NCBI GenBank assembly: GCA_037447605.1
Contig: CM074818.1
Span: 1,873,204 to 1,937,203 of the forward strand
Reading direction: 5' to 3'
Source: Zygnema circumcarinatum
Lineage: Eukaryota; Streptophyta; Zygnematophyceae; Zygnematales; Zygnemataceae
Length of the DNA: 64,000 nt
The notes under the pieces were generated by a model. The model worked only from the letters and a program-made list of their open reading frames with translations, searched no databases and was not told where the DNA came from. A program made the position numbers and the translations under genes. Numbering within the stretch: the first letter of the stretch is position 1; every line of letters begins with the position of its first letter. Of the stretch, positions 41,341 to 51,043 are shown in pieces.

Positions 41341-44300
41341 TCAAAAGGCTAGCACCCAGCCAAGCTGCTTCCTTGGCGCGCCAGCCTTGTTGCCATGTAC
41401 TCGGCTTGATGCCCAGGCGCCCTTTGAGATCACGGAGCTTGGGCTCCAAGTCACCACTCCCCCACTATTCATGAATGCATAGCCGAGGTAGATCTCGCGT
41501 ATCGTCGCCTCCCAATCTGCATCCGTATAACCATACACCTCACTTCCATTCCCGGCTTCAAACTTGATCCCATAGTCAAGAGTCCCCCTTAGGAACTTGA
41601 AGATCCTCTTGACGGCCTCCCAATGCCTCTCCCCTGGAAATTCCATGTACCTGCTCGCTGTGCTAACTGCCTTAGCCAAGTCTGGCCTTGTGCCTATCAT
41701 CAAGTACATTAAGCTTCCGATTGCTGACCTGTATGGAACCGCCTCCATCGTCTTCACTTCTTCACGTGACTGGGGTGACATTGCTGCTGAAAGCCTCTGT
41801 GAAGGGTCCATGGGACTTGTGCAAGGAGTGCACTTGTCCATTCTGAATTTAGCCAAGACATCCTTTGCATACTTCTCTTGACTAAGGAACAAACTGCCAT
41901 CTTGCCCCCTCTTGAGCTGAATTCCTAATAAGTATTGGGCCTCCCCTAGATCTGACATTTGAAAGTTCTTCTTCATCAAGTCCTTCAGACTTTGAATGCT
42001 TTCCATGGAAGAACTAATAATGATCAAATCATCAACATAAATGCCCACATACAAAAGCTCTCTCCCGGTACCTTTGCTGTAGACTGAGTGGTCCGTTTGG
42101 AAGCGCTTGTATCCACTCCTCCGCAAAAGATCATCGATCTTTTGGTACCAGATTCGGGGTGCCTGCTTGAGCCCGTAAAGGCTCTTCACCAGCCTGCATA
42201 CAAGGTGCTCCTTGCCTGCTACTACCGTGCCCTCCGGTTGCTCCATATAGATCTCTTCACTAAGATCCCCATAGAGAAATGCAGTCTTAATATCAAGCTG
42301 ATGGACATGCATCTTCTCAGCTGCTGCAATTGAAATGAGTGAGCGAAGAGAGTTGAATTTTACCACTGGTGCAAAGGTCTCCGAGTAATCTATCCCCTCC
42401 TTTTGGCTATACCCCTTTGCCACCAGCCTAGCCTTGAAGCGATCCACGCTCCCATCCGCCTTGTGCTTCACCTTGAACACCCATTTGCAGCCTATAGCTT
42501 TCCTACCTTTAGGAAGCTCCTCTAATCTCCACGTTCCATTTTCCTCCAGGCTGCTTAGCTCACTATCAATGGCCACCCTCCACTTTTCAGAATCCTCACC
42601 TTGCAAAGCTTCTCCATAGCTTTGAGGTTCTGAAATGTGCGCCATCATGCAGGTTGCTATTCCTGCAAAATCAGCCGAGTCACTAGGTGTCCTAACCTTC
42701 TTCTTTCTCGTCATCTTCCAAGAGGGTTGTTGGTGGAAGTCGGCCAACCAGCCAGGTTGCTTGGTAGGTCGAGCACTCCTCCTCAACGGCCCTGTATAAG
42801 AAGGTTTCTCAGTCTCTCTTGACTCGTCTGCTGGCTGCACCTGCAAGTCTTCCTCCTCGGGTGCATCCCATTCGACTGGGCCTTCCTCGGGTAGAGGCCC
42901 TAGTGGGCTAGCGACCTGCTCCATTTGTGGGCTACTCTGAACATCCGGTTCTACCACCTCCTCAGCCCTTCCTGAATCATCTGAGAACCATGGAAACACT
43001 AAACTGCTCGTGTTCACGTCCTTCTCCACGTCTAACTTTTCGGTATGCTTGTGGAATTCCTGCATTGTCAAGTCACGACTTCTCTCTACCTGCTTGGTGA
43101 CCGGATTCCAAATACGGTAAGTCGGACTATCTTCATTATAGCCAAGAAAATAGCCTTCCACTGCACAAGGACTGAACTTCTGATTCTGTTTCTGCTTTGG
43201 GACGGCAATGAAACACTTTGAGCCCCACACTCTAAGATGCTGCACGTTCGGCTTAGTGCCCGTCCACACTTCCTCTGGAACTCTATCCTTCAAAGCAGAT
43301 GTGGGGCACCTATTTCGAATATAGGCTGCCGTCATGATCGCCTCTGACCAAAAAGTTAACGGGAATGGCGACTCACTCAACATCGTTCTCGCCATGTCTC
43401 CCAGCGTCCTGTTCATCCTCTCGGCAGCTCCGTTGCTCTGAGGAGAATAGGGTGCAGTGAACTCGTGCTTCACTCCCAGGGACTTCAGGTAGTCTCTGAA
43501 CTGATGAGAGGTGTACTCCCCACCATTGTCAGACCTAAGAGTCTTCAACTTCAATCCTGTCTCTCTCTCAGCCCGAAGCTGCCACTCTTTGAAAGCATCA
43601 AAGGCTTCTGATTTCTTAGTGAGTAATTTCACCCATACTTTCCTTGAGCAGTCATCAAGAAAAGTGATGAAATATCTTGCCCCACCTTTACTCGTAGGGG
43701 ACACGGGGCCACACAAGTCCGTGTGCACCAGCTCCAGTCTCTCACGAGAAATTTGTGCCTCCGCTCCTTGTCCAAACGGTCGCCTATGAGCTTTTCCTGC
43801 GACACAATTCTCGCAAACTCCGTGTCCTTCTCCCTTAACGTCCTCCAAGTCTAGTCCTCTGACTAACTGCTCATCTGCAAGGCGCTTCAGCCCTCTATAT
43901 CCAAGGTGTCCTAGTCTGCGGTGCCAAAGCTGAACTTTGGGATCCTCTGCAACTGCATTGACCACCTCAACCGGCTTCCCTCCCCAATTTAGAAAGTAAA
44001 GGCCATTCTTTTGCATGCCTCTACAAAGGGTCTTCCCGGTATTCTCGTCAACTACTGCGCATGCCACTTTGTCAAACCACACCTTGCAGCCTTCCTCGCA
44101 GATCTGACTCACAGAAAGGAAATTATTCTGCAGTCCTGGAGTGTGCAGCACATTCCCTACGGTCAATACTGCCCCTACACCCCCATTGAGTACCTCCAAC
44201 TCGACCGATCCTCCTTGAGTCACCTGAACTCCATCTCCAGTGGCAGAGTAGACAGACCGCGCATGCTGCAACGCCTTCTTCTCCACAAAGAGTGACTCAT

Positions 44301-45369
44301 CCACGCACATATGCTTGGATGCTCCTGAATCAATCAGCCAAGGTCTCAAGCCTGAATCCTTCACGTGGATTCCATTGACAAATTCTGAATACTCGCCTTC
44401 AGCAATCATCAGATTCTTGTCAGAATTGCCGTCAGGACAGTTTGCCTTGAAGTGGCCAAACTTCCCACATTTGTAACAAGCTCCTTTGACCTTCTCCTTT
44501 GCAGCCGGCCTAGAAGGCCCCGCTCCACTGGCATCGTCCTTCTTCGGCTCCGTGCAATTGGTCCTCAGGTGTCCCAGCTTCCCACAATTGTAACAACTCA
44601 AGTTCTTCTTTGGGCCCGGGCCACCCTTGCCCGCCTTGGGTCTCCCATCTCCTTTGGGCTTATGCTGACTCCATCTGAGCGCCAGCACCTTGTCAGCTTC
44701 TCCCTTAGCCTCCTTCTCCTTCTGAGTCTCATCATCATCTTTCACCCTTCCCTTCAACTCGCTCACGGTTAGTTTTGTAACGGTGAGTAATGATTTAAGG
44801 GAAACGACTGTTAGCTCAAATCTCTTCGGTAGACCCAACAGAAAGACACTGATCTGATGATCTTCGTCCAATGGCTTCCTAGCAATAGCAAACCTGTGCA
44901 TCAAGCTATCGAACTTCTCCATATAATCAGTCAGTTCTTCATCTTCGGCCATTTTCAGCTTGCCTAGTTCTGAATATAAGTGGACAGCAGTTGTCTCAGA
45001 CGGCCTATCATACACCTGCTGCAAACTTGTCCATATTTCAGCACTAGTTTCTAGTTCTTGCAACGGAACTGACCGTGCATCACTCACGGTTATGGCAAAG
45101 AGGGCCTGAGCTTTCCTGTCCTTTCGGAGCCACTCCTTGGCTTCTGCACCGGAGGTTGGTCTCTCCTCCGAGCCATCAACGACTCCAAAAAGGTCCTTGC
45201 TCAGCAGCACTTTCTTCATTCGCCACTTCCACGTCTTGTAGTTAGTGCCGGTAAACAACGGCACTCCAATCTTCTGACTGTCTTCACCTTCTGCCCGGTC
45301 CAGCGCTCTGATACCACTTGTTGAAACGGTGCCCCCTGACCTGCTGGAGGATGCCTCTGATGAGGACAT
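41341..45369 (-). CDS. Copia Gag-Pol polyprotein (RNase H end frameshifted)
   Basis: One open frame of about 1,342 codons from ATG 45369 (MSSSEAS), which lies inside the 5' LTR; an upstream in-frame ATG is at 45423. Order: gag (NYKTWKWRMKKVL), two CCHC zinc knuckles (CYNCGKLGHLRTNC, CYKCGKFGHFKANC), protease WLIDSGASKHMC, pre-integrase LWHRRLGHLGYRGLKRL, integrase core (DLCGPV, FITFLDD, SDNGGEYTS, YSPQSNGAAERMNRT), reverse transcriptase (KARLVAKGYSQKEGIDYSET, LDIKTAFLYGDL, YVDDLIII) and the start of RNase H (YGYTDADW). After that the frame departs: expected AEYMA and RSKHIRIQDYF remain readable only in other frames down to about 41100, so RNase H carries at least one frameshift and the ORF ends early at 41341. 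Apart from this the enzyme motifs look intact. Confidence 0.95.
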   Translation of the reverse strand: MSSSEASSSRSGGTVSTSGIRALDRAEGEDSQKIGVPLFTGTNYKTWKWRMKKVLLSKDLFGVVDGSEERPTSGAEAKEWLRKDRKAQALFAITVSDARSVPLQELETSAEIWTSLQQVYDRPSETTAVHLYSELGKLKMAEDEELTDYMEKFDSLMHRFAIARKPLDEDHQISVFLLGLPKRFELTVVSLKSLLTVTKLTVSELKGRVKDDDETQKEKEAKGEADKVLALRWSQHKPKGDGRPKAGKGGPGPKKNLSCYNCGKLGHLRTNCTEPKKDDASGAGPSRPAAKEKVKGACYKCGKFGHFKANCPDGNSDKNLMIAEGEYSEFVNGIHVKDSGLRPWLIDSGASKHMCVDESLFVEKKALQHARSVYSATGDGVQVTQGGSVELEVLNGGVGAVLTVGNVLHTPGLQNNFLSVSQICEEGCKVWFDKVACAVVDENTGKTLCRGMQKNGLYFLNWGGKPVEVVNAVAEDPKVQLWHRRLGHLGYRGLKRLADEQLVRGLDLEDVKGEGHGVCENCVAGKAHRRPFGQGAEAQISRERLELVHTDLCGPVSPTSKGGARYFITFLDDCSRKVWVKLLTKKSEAFDAFKEWQLRAERETGLKLKTLRSDNGGEYTSHQFRDYLKSLGVKHEFTAPYSPQSNGAAERMNRTLGDMARTMLSESPFPLTFWSEAIMTAAYIRNRCPTSALKDRVPEEVWTGTKPNVQHLRVWGSKCFIAVPKQKQNQKFSPCAVEGYFLGYNEDSPTYRIWNPVTKQVERSRDLTMQEFHKHTEKLDVEKDVNTSSLVFPWFSDDSGRAEEVVEPDVQSSPQMEQVASPLGPLPEEGPVEWDAPEEEDLQVQPADESRETEKPSYTGPLRRSARPTKQPGWLADFHQQPSWKMTRKKKVRTPSDSADFAGIATCMMAHISEPQSYGEALQGEDSEKWRVAIDSELSSLEENGTWRLEELPKGRKAIGCKWVFKVKHKADGSVDRFKARLVAKGYSQKEGIDYSETFAPVVKFNSLRSLISIAAAEKMHVHQLDIKTAFLYGDLSEEIYMEQPEGTVVAGKEHLVCRLVKSLYGLKQAPRIWYQKIDDLLRRSGYKRFQTDHSVYSKGTGRELLYVGIYVDDLIIISSSMESIQSLKDLMKKNFQMSDLGEAQYLLGIQLKRGQDGSLFLSQEKYAKDVLAKFRMDKCTPCTSPMDPSQRLSAAMSPQSREEVKTMEAVPYRSAIGSLMYLMIGTRPDLAKAVSTASRYMEFPGERHWEAVKRIFKFLRGTLDYGIKFEAGNGSEVYGYTDADWEATIREIYLGYAFMNSGGVVTWSPSSVISKGAWASSRVHGNKAGAPRKQLGWVLAF
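45305..45316 (-). other. Primer binding site, initiator tRNA-Met type
   Basis: The coding strand reads TGGTATCAGAGC two bases from the 5' LTR, the classic plant LTR element sequence complementary to the 3' end of initiator methionine tRNA. Confidence 0.95.
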
Positions 45370-46130
45370 CTCTCCACGCCTAGGACTAGGAGACGCCACC
45401 TTTGCGGAAGCACAAGATCTCACTCACAAAGCTTAAAACAGCCCCAAGCAAAGAATGAAAGACAGAACAGAAAGAAATGAATTAAGAGAAAGCACAACGG
45501 CCTAAAACTCTTAAATTCAGATTGAAGTACAAGCGTGCAGCAAGAGCCCCTCCCCTGCACCTCTACTCCACTACAAGACTACCACCCTCAAGCTGTGAGG
45601 CTCCACCACATTCCGGCAAGCTACACCTACTGCTTCTCGCAGTCTACACTCAGGGTTAAGTCTCAAAGTTCTCCCTCTTAACTTATACTTCGCCCAAAGC
45701 AACAACCATGGGCGACTACTAACCCCGCACTAGCACACACTAAGAGCGCACTAGCACACACTCAGCGCTGATTTCGCCACGCGTCTGCGCCTGCACGTCT
45801 GTCACGTCACGCGCCTTCTTTTCGCGCCTGTCACGTCACACGCCTTTAGTTGCGCGCCGCGCCACGTCACGCGCCCTTAGTTGCGCGCCGCGCCACGTCA
45901 CATCACTCCGCGCCATTTCGAACTCCGTCGCCACAGCCGGCCGTTCACATTCGGTACGGACTCTTGTTCCGACGGCCTCTCGTTACTCGCGCCTCCGGTG
46001 TCTTTATGCACACCTCTGAACTCCTAGCTTGACACTAGTTCGACCCTAGCTCTACCGCCTAGCCCTTCTAGACTCCCAAACAAACACATGCACTCACTAA
46101 CTATGTACCACTAACTAATGTACACTAACA
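45319..46130 (-). repeat. 5' LTR of copia element (812 bp)
   Basis: Pairs with 40246-41057 and contains the polyprotein start codon. It is followed by the target duplication gttcc. Confidence 0.95.
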
Positions 46131-47460
46131 GTTCCATGCCGTCGCGGATTACTGTTATGGGATCCCCGTTAGTTTCACAGCGATCTCAGCTGCTCGCACG
46201 CTATTGGCTGCTCTGCAGTTAGAGATGACGGACGAGTATTCTCCCCCCCAGAATTTGGTGGGTCTCTGTAGTGCAGCTATGCAGGAGGAAGTGTACGGCA
46301 ACTGGCAGGCTTGCCTATTGGTTCTTCAAGATTCTGTTGTAAGGGAATACAGACATTCCCTCGGAAAGGATATGGTTCGTGAATGCAATAAGACAGTTTC
46401 AGGTGAGTTCTTTGATTATTTTTTAGTGCAGAAAGAAATTATTAGGGGGAGGGTGGAGGGGGGAGGAGGAAAAACTGCAAAATGTTCGTGCTGATATTGT
46501 GAGACAATTTACTAGACATTGGAATGTAAGTCTTAACTAAAGCTTTGTACTACGAGCATGCAATTCTTGTTCTAATCGTCTCTTATCATGCTTCCTTCTC
46601 TAAGCACTAACTGACATTTAACGATCATTCGTCAGCCTAATGATTGTTAATCTCTTTCCTTTTTTGATTTTGCCATTTTTTCTTGCCCAAACGTCTGCGA
46701 GAATTGCATTTTAATTGCAAACTATGCGGTCTCCATCGACAAGTTCGACGATATAAGGGAACGAGATTCGAGGACATGGACCTTCTTAAACGACATTGTG
46801 CGCCTACCGTTTGAGAATTTAGAGGGGCTTTTGACTACGTTTGAAGAACGGAAAGTCATGTTCATTGGAGCGGGAAACTTCCTCTCTTCTACGGGAAATG
46901 AATGGATGCATGTACCGGCGGTAGATGATCCTGATTGCACTGTTTCTCTTATGAAAGTGAAAAACAGGCTTGTAATTCTCAAGCATCTTATAAAGATGCG
47001 TGATTTGAGGCAAAGTGAGGAGGAGATTAGGTTGGAGAAGGAGAAGAGTGAGAAGGTTCTTAGGTTGGAGGAGAGAGAGAGAGAGGAGGAACGTAGGTTG
47101 GAGAATGAGCAGAGAAAGGAGGAGCTGCTGAGGTTGGAGAAGGAGCAAAGAGAGAAGTTGATGAAGGATGTACGGAATGATGTGATCGTTGCTGTGAGGG
47201 CAGTTTGTGTTGCGCTCACAACGGAGCAAAAGGACGAAATAATTTCGAATCAAAGGGCGCTGCGGGAGGTGTTAGAGTTTATGAAGTCGATGGATTCTCA
47301 AATCGACTCAACGAGGAAGGAGGTGAAACAGGAGGGCTCCACAATAACAGCATCGATAAAAGAAGATTTGAAAGTTATAATGAAGGCGGTGAAACAAGAG
47401 GAAACGCATCGGTCAAAGAGAATGTGCAGAGAAAACGGAGGTCCTTTTGACACATGCTAA

Positions 47461-48404
47461 GTCAGAAAAGAAGAAAGAAAGAAAGAAGAAGAAGAAGAAG
47501 AAGAAGTAGCAAAACTAAACGAAATTTGCTTAGTGAACTGTTTGTTGTAAGCATAAATTTTCGTTTTCAGGATGATGGTTGGGCACTTTCATGCATGTCA
47601 ATGTCACAACAAAAAGAAATTTTGTTCCTTTTCAGTTTTCTCACCACTCTGAGCTCAAATTCTATCCGCCAGTCTGCATTGCCTTGAGCTACAGTGGAGG
47701 TTGGGATTTAGCAGAGACTGCCCAATCATTGGTGTCCACGTGGCGCGTGCAGTTGAGGCCACGTAAGACATTTGAGCCATAGCGTTTGTTAGAGAATGGA
47801 CACGTGGCATTTTAAAATGTCATTGTTGCCATGTCAGCATGTGACAGTTCACAGAAGGCTGCCACGTCATGGCCTGCCTCCTTCTCAAAATATTTAAATG
47901 AGCTCCATGACCTCAATGCCTCAAATGAAAGAAGGGCCCCGCTTTATCTCCCCACTTTCTGCCTTCTTAGTATAATTTTTTTTTTTTCTCATTATCTTCT
48001 CCTGCATGAACTTTTATGTTTATTTTACATGATCAGCCCTACGTATAGTTACAAAGTTAAAGGATGTCTATGGGGGGCCGTACCCGCCAGATTTTAGAAA
48101 AGCTGTAATAATAGCCTTTGAACGTTGAACGACATGAGTCTCAGATTTTTTTTTTTTTGTTTTCCCAACTAAAAATTGGTCAGTCGGTCCCCTCCAAACT
48201 AACATACTGGATCCGCCACTGCCTGCAAGAGAAGGAGAAAGAAGATATGATTGCAGGAACGAATGCTTCCGTGAATCAAAGATCGAGTTCTGAGCGAAGT
48301 GTCGAAAACCCTGCATGCGATTGCAAGCACCGACGGGAGGCCATCATTTTTTCTCACAAAAATTTTGTTGTGGGGTCGTCACGTCACGTCACGTCACGAC
48401 ACGA
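47461..48404. other. Intergenic, no supported gene
   Basis: 3' flank of the NPH3 gene with a (GAA)n run at 47465-47510, then AT-rich sequence and ccacgtggc/ccacgt words at 47735-47860. No convincing exon. Confidence 0.4.
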
Positions 48405-48645
48405 CCTGCCAACGGTTGGACTCTGGCCAACGGTTGGCGACAAGGGTTGGGCACACGTGGCCCCCAAAATCCGCACCGCGCGGCGCCTATACACGTGTCC
48501 CTCCTCGCACCCGCCACGTCACTGCACGCCCATTGCCAATGGTTCTGAACCCTTGGATCCAATAGCTACCAACCATTGGCAATGGTTGTCAGCCATTGGA
48601 TCATCCAGCCATTGCTATCCAATGGTTGTCCCAATGGTTGCCGAT
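48405..48645. promoter_or_regulatory. Cluster of CCAACGGTTGG / CCAATGGTTGG palindromes
   Basis: ccaacggttgg occurs twice within 30 bp (48409 and 48428 areas), followed by many ccaatggtt/aaccattgg words to 48645. CCAACGGTT matches the mitosis-specific activator core (AACGG) read by three-repeat MYB factors; the palindrome carries it on both strands. Regulatory function is inference. Confidence 0.35.
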
Positions 48646-48689
48646 CCATTCATTGGTCCGACCTGTCCAGAACAGAAATTTTCGCACAT

Positions 48690-48775
48690 CACGTCACGCC
48701 ACGCCACGTCACGTCACGTCACGTCACGTCACGTCACGTCACGTCACGTCACGTCACGCCACGTCACGTCACATT
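48690..48775. repeat. (ACGTC)n pentanucleotide microsatellite
   Basis: About 16 units of acgtc with a few acgcc variants; a shorter run is at 48379-48398. Each unit pair contains TGACGT on the opposite strand, the bZIP/TGA-type core. Confidence 0.95.
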
Positions 48776-49014
48776 AACGGCAACGGTCACATTCGCTGTT
48801 CACACGCGGCGACAATTCTCGACCGCGTTCACACTCCGTTTCCGCGGGTCCGCCCGCCCCTCCCGCAGCCGGAGGCCCCCCCACTAGGGTTGGGGGCACG
48901 GTCCCCCTCCGACCCGTGCCCAGGGGCACGTGCCCCCCCCCCCTTGGGGGGGGGGGGCATGCCCCTTTTTCGTGCCCCGTGACGTGACTGCATTGAGCAA
49001 TTCAAATCGGCCCC

Positions 49015-50048
49015 AAAAAGAAGGAAAATTCTATTCTCACACCTTTTTTGTCTACACACAGGCCTCTTTTCGCCGGGCAGATTTTAAAATAGCACAAAAA
49101 AAGAACACACCTTTCACACCTTCTCACCTTTTTTTTTTCACCTTTTTTTTCCCACCTTTTTGAAATCGATACACACCTTTCTCCATCGGGCAGATTTTAC
49201 CCTTTCTTGTTTTTTTCAAAGAAAAAAATATCGGCCTGCCCGAATCCACTCGGAGCAGAAGATCCGTCCGCCACGAGATCGTTCGCGGGTGGCCGTCCTT
49301 CACACGTGCAGAAACTATACACCGTCGATTCTAGAGCAGATCACACCACGGCAGATCACCTTTCGATCGGCAGCCGGGCTCGGTTCCAGCGAATGGCACA
49401 CGCCCACGTGTCCCACCCGAGCAGGCTCGAGGACCGTACACAATTCGTACGGTCGCAGCTTCGAGGAAAAGTCTAAATTCCTTACATTGCGAGCTTGAAT
49501 CAATCACCATCTGCCGCGTGCTCTTTTTAGACGTGGCAAACTGTGATTGGTACAGGCACTCAACTTTAATTATTACGTTTTTTGACTTTCCTCGAAGCTG
49601 CGGGCGTACGCCTTTTGTACGGTCCTTGGAGCCGGCTTGGGTGGGACACGTGGGACAGAGCCCGGCTGCTGATCGAACGGTGATCTGCCATGGTGCGATC
49701 TGCGTGAATATCGACGGCGGAAAATTATTGCACGTGTGAAGGACGGCCACCCGCGAACGATCTCGTGGCGGACGGATCTTCCGCTGCGAACGGATTCGGG
49801 CAGGCAGATATTTTTTTCTCTGAAAATAAATGATAAGGAGTAAAATCTGCCCGACAGAAAAAGGTCTCACGGCGCTCGGCCGCTCAGGACTGGTAGCGTG
49901 TATCGATTCCAAAAAGATGTGAAAAAAAAGGTGAAAAAAAAAAGGTGTGAAAGGTGTGTTCCTTTTTTGTCTATTTTAAAACCTGCCCAGCGAAAAGAGG
50001 TCTGTGCGTAGACAAAAAAGGTGTGAGAATAGAATTTTCCAAAAAGAA
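49015..50048. mobile_element. Foldback TIR element, 1,018 bp, nested in copy B, 8 bp TSD
   Basis: The element spans 49023-50040; both ends read ggaaaattctattctcacac on opposite strands. Arms of about 460 bp (to ~49485 and from ~49576) are inverted repeats of each other around a ~90 bp loop. Duplication aaaaagaa at 49015-49022 and 50041-50048; copy A has the uninterrupted site ccccaaaaagaatataat at 38981-38998. No coding capacity. Long arms recall Mutator-like foldback elements, but the duplication is 8 not 9 bp, so the class is left open. Confidence 0.92.
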
Positions 50049-50170
50049 TATAATATTTTTAAAACGGTACGGATGAAGGTACGGAAAGTATAGATGAATG
50101 TACTAAACGTACGGATCAAGGTACAAATGTACGAAAAAATATGAAAAGTACGGACAGTACTCAACACAAC

Positions 50171-50305
50171 TCTCAAAACTGAGGATCCAGCACAGCACAG
50201 TTTTTTAGCTTTTAGTTCTCACCTATCAACTCTCCTTATGCCTCTTCTCACTTGTATTACCCCTCTTACCTCTTGTCTGCCTCCCACTCCTCACCCTAAG
50301 AGAGA

Positions 50306-50350
<45 letters not shown>

Positions 50351-50609
50351 AATTGAAAATGGAAATCGGAAATGTGGAATGTGGAAATCGGTCTTCTATT
50401 TTCAACACCCTCCCAAGAGTCTCCCAAGTCTCTGGTGTGTTAAGCAGGTCGTGAAGACAACAAAATCGAACAGATTTTTGCGTGTTACTATTACTGTACA
50501 CATAGTTACTGAGTGAGATCAATGCCAAATCATTTTACTGAGTGCTTTTTCTCTCTTTTCTTTTTTGTTAGTAAGAGATAGTTGCGATGCGGAACTGAAC
50601 GCTGTCTTC
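50171..50609. other. 439 bp block present in copy B but absent from copy A
   Basis: Copy A reads directly from caacacaac into aatcgtcaccgg (39108-39124); copy B has 439 bp between these words, including a (GA)n tract at 50299-50347. No TIR or duplication was found, so it may be an insertion of unknown type or original internal sequence deleted in A. Confidence 0.6.
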
Positions 50610-51043
50610 AATCGTCACCGGCCAGGGCCCGGTCGTACGAGGTAAGCGTCACGTGACAGGGGGCACGGGGGGGCACGAAATATATGGGGAAAATTTTTGG
50701 AGGCGCGCCCCGGGCACGGACGGTCAAAAATGGGGGGCATGCCCCCCCCCCGGGCATGCCCGTGCCCCCGTGCCCCCAACCCTACCCCCCACCCCCCCCC
50801 TCCCCCCGCACGAAATCCTGCACTCCCTTCCCCCGCTTGCTCTCCCTCTCCCTTTCCTTCTTCCTCCCCCTCCCGCCTCCCCTCTCCTTCCACCTCTTCC
50901 ACTCCCACCTCTCTTCCCCTCTCCCTTCCCCTCCCCCCACCTCTCCCTCTCTCCCCCCTCCCCTCCCCCACTCCCTCTCTTCCCCCTCCCCTCCCCCACT
51001 CCCTCCCTCCCCTCCCTCTCCCTCTCCCCCCCCCTCTCCCTCC

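Larger units (their letters stand above)
40241..46135 (-). mobile_element. Full-length Ty1/copia LTR retrotransposon with 5 bp TSD
   Basis: The element spans 40246-46130 (5,885 bp). The target duplication gttcc lies at 40241-40245 and 46131-46135. The two 812 bp LTRs begin tgttgaaacgg and end actaaca. Coding is on the minus strand, so the 5' LTR is the right-hand one. Primer site, polypurine tract and pol are all in the expected order. It is antisense to the NPH3 gene it interrupts. Confidence 0.98.
40014..47460 (+). pseudogene. NPH3-type BTB gene disrupted by a copia insertion
   Basis: Exon 1 runs from ATG 40014 to 40245, is interrupted by the retrotransposon, and resumes at 46131/46136 to 46411 (TCAG/GTGAGT). 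Across the 5 bp duplication the frame is seamless: LDHLPGGAEAF continues as HAVADYCYGIPVSFT. The BTB domain (DVRVLVDGQTFLLHRMVLAS, LPGGAEAF, YCYG, LQLEMT) is diagnostic of the plant NPH3/RPT2 family, adaptors of CUL3 ligases in phototropin and auxin signalling. A second exon (open from about 46680 to TGA-less end TAA 47458) reads CENCILIANYAVSIDKFDDI and TWTFLNDIVRLPFENLEGLL, resembling the start of the NPH3 domain. It then becomes a Glu/Arg coiled coil and ends HRSKRMCRENGGPFDTC. I could not find a canonical AG acceptor in frame before this exon. No stop or frameshift is seen apart from the insertion, so the hit is probably recent; another allele may be intact. Confidence 0.8.
48877..50792. 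mobile_element. hAT-like element copy B, 1,900 bp, with 8 bp TSD, containing nested insertions
   Basis: The element spans 48885-50784, starts tagggttgggggcacgg and ends ccgtgcccccaaccctа-type (the reverse complement). Perfect duplication ccccccac at 48877-48884 and 50785-50792. Its outer parts align with copy A (38856-39295) nearly base for base. Relative to A it carries two extra blocks: 49023-50040 (a second transposon) and about 50171-50609. It ends 250 bp before the ATG of the SINA-like gene. Confidence 0.92.

Noticed and set aside
48660-48780. CRISPR-like or satellite array
   Set aside because: It is a pentanucleotide ACGTC microsatellite without spacers.
50171-50609. Helitron inside the hAT-like copy
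   Set aside because: The block starts with TC, but it is not inserted between A and T and lacks a CTRR end with a hairpin.
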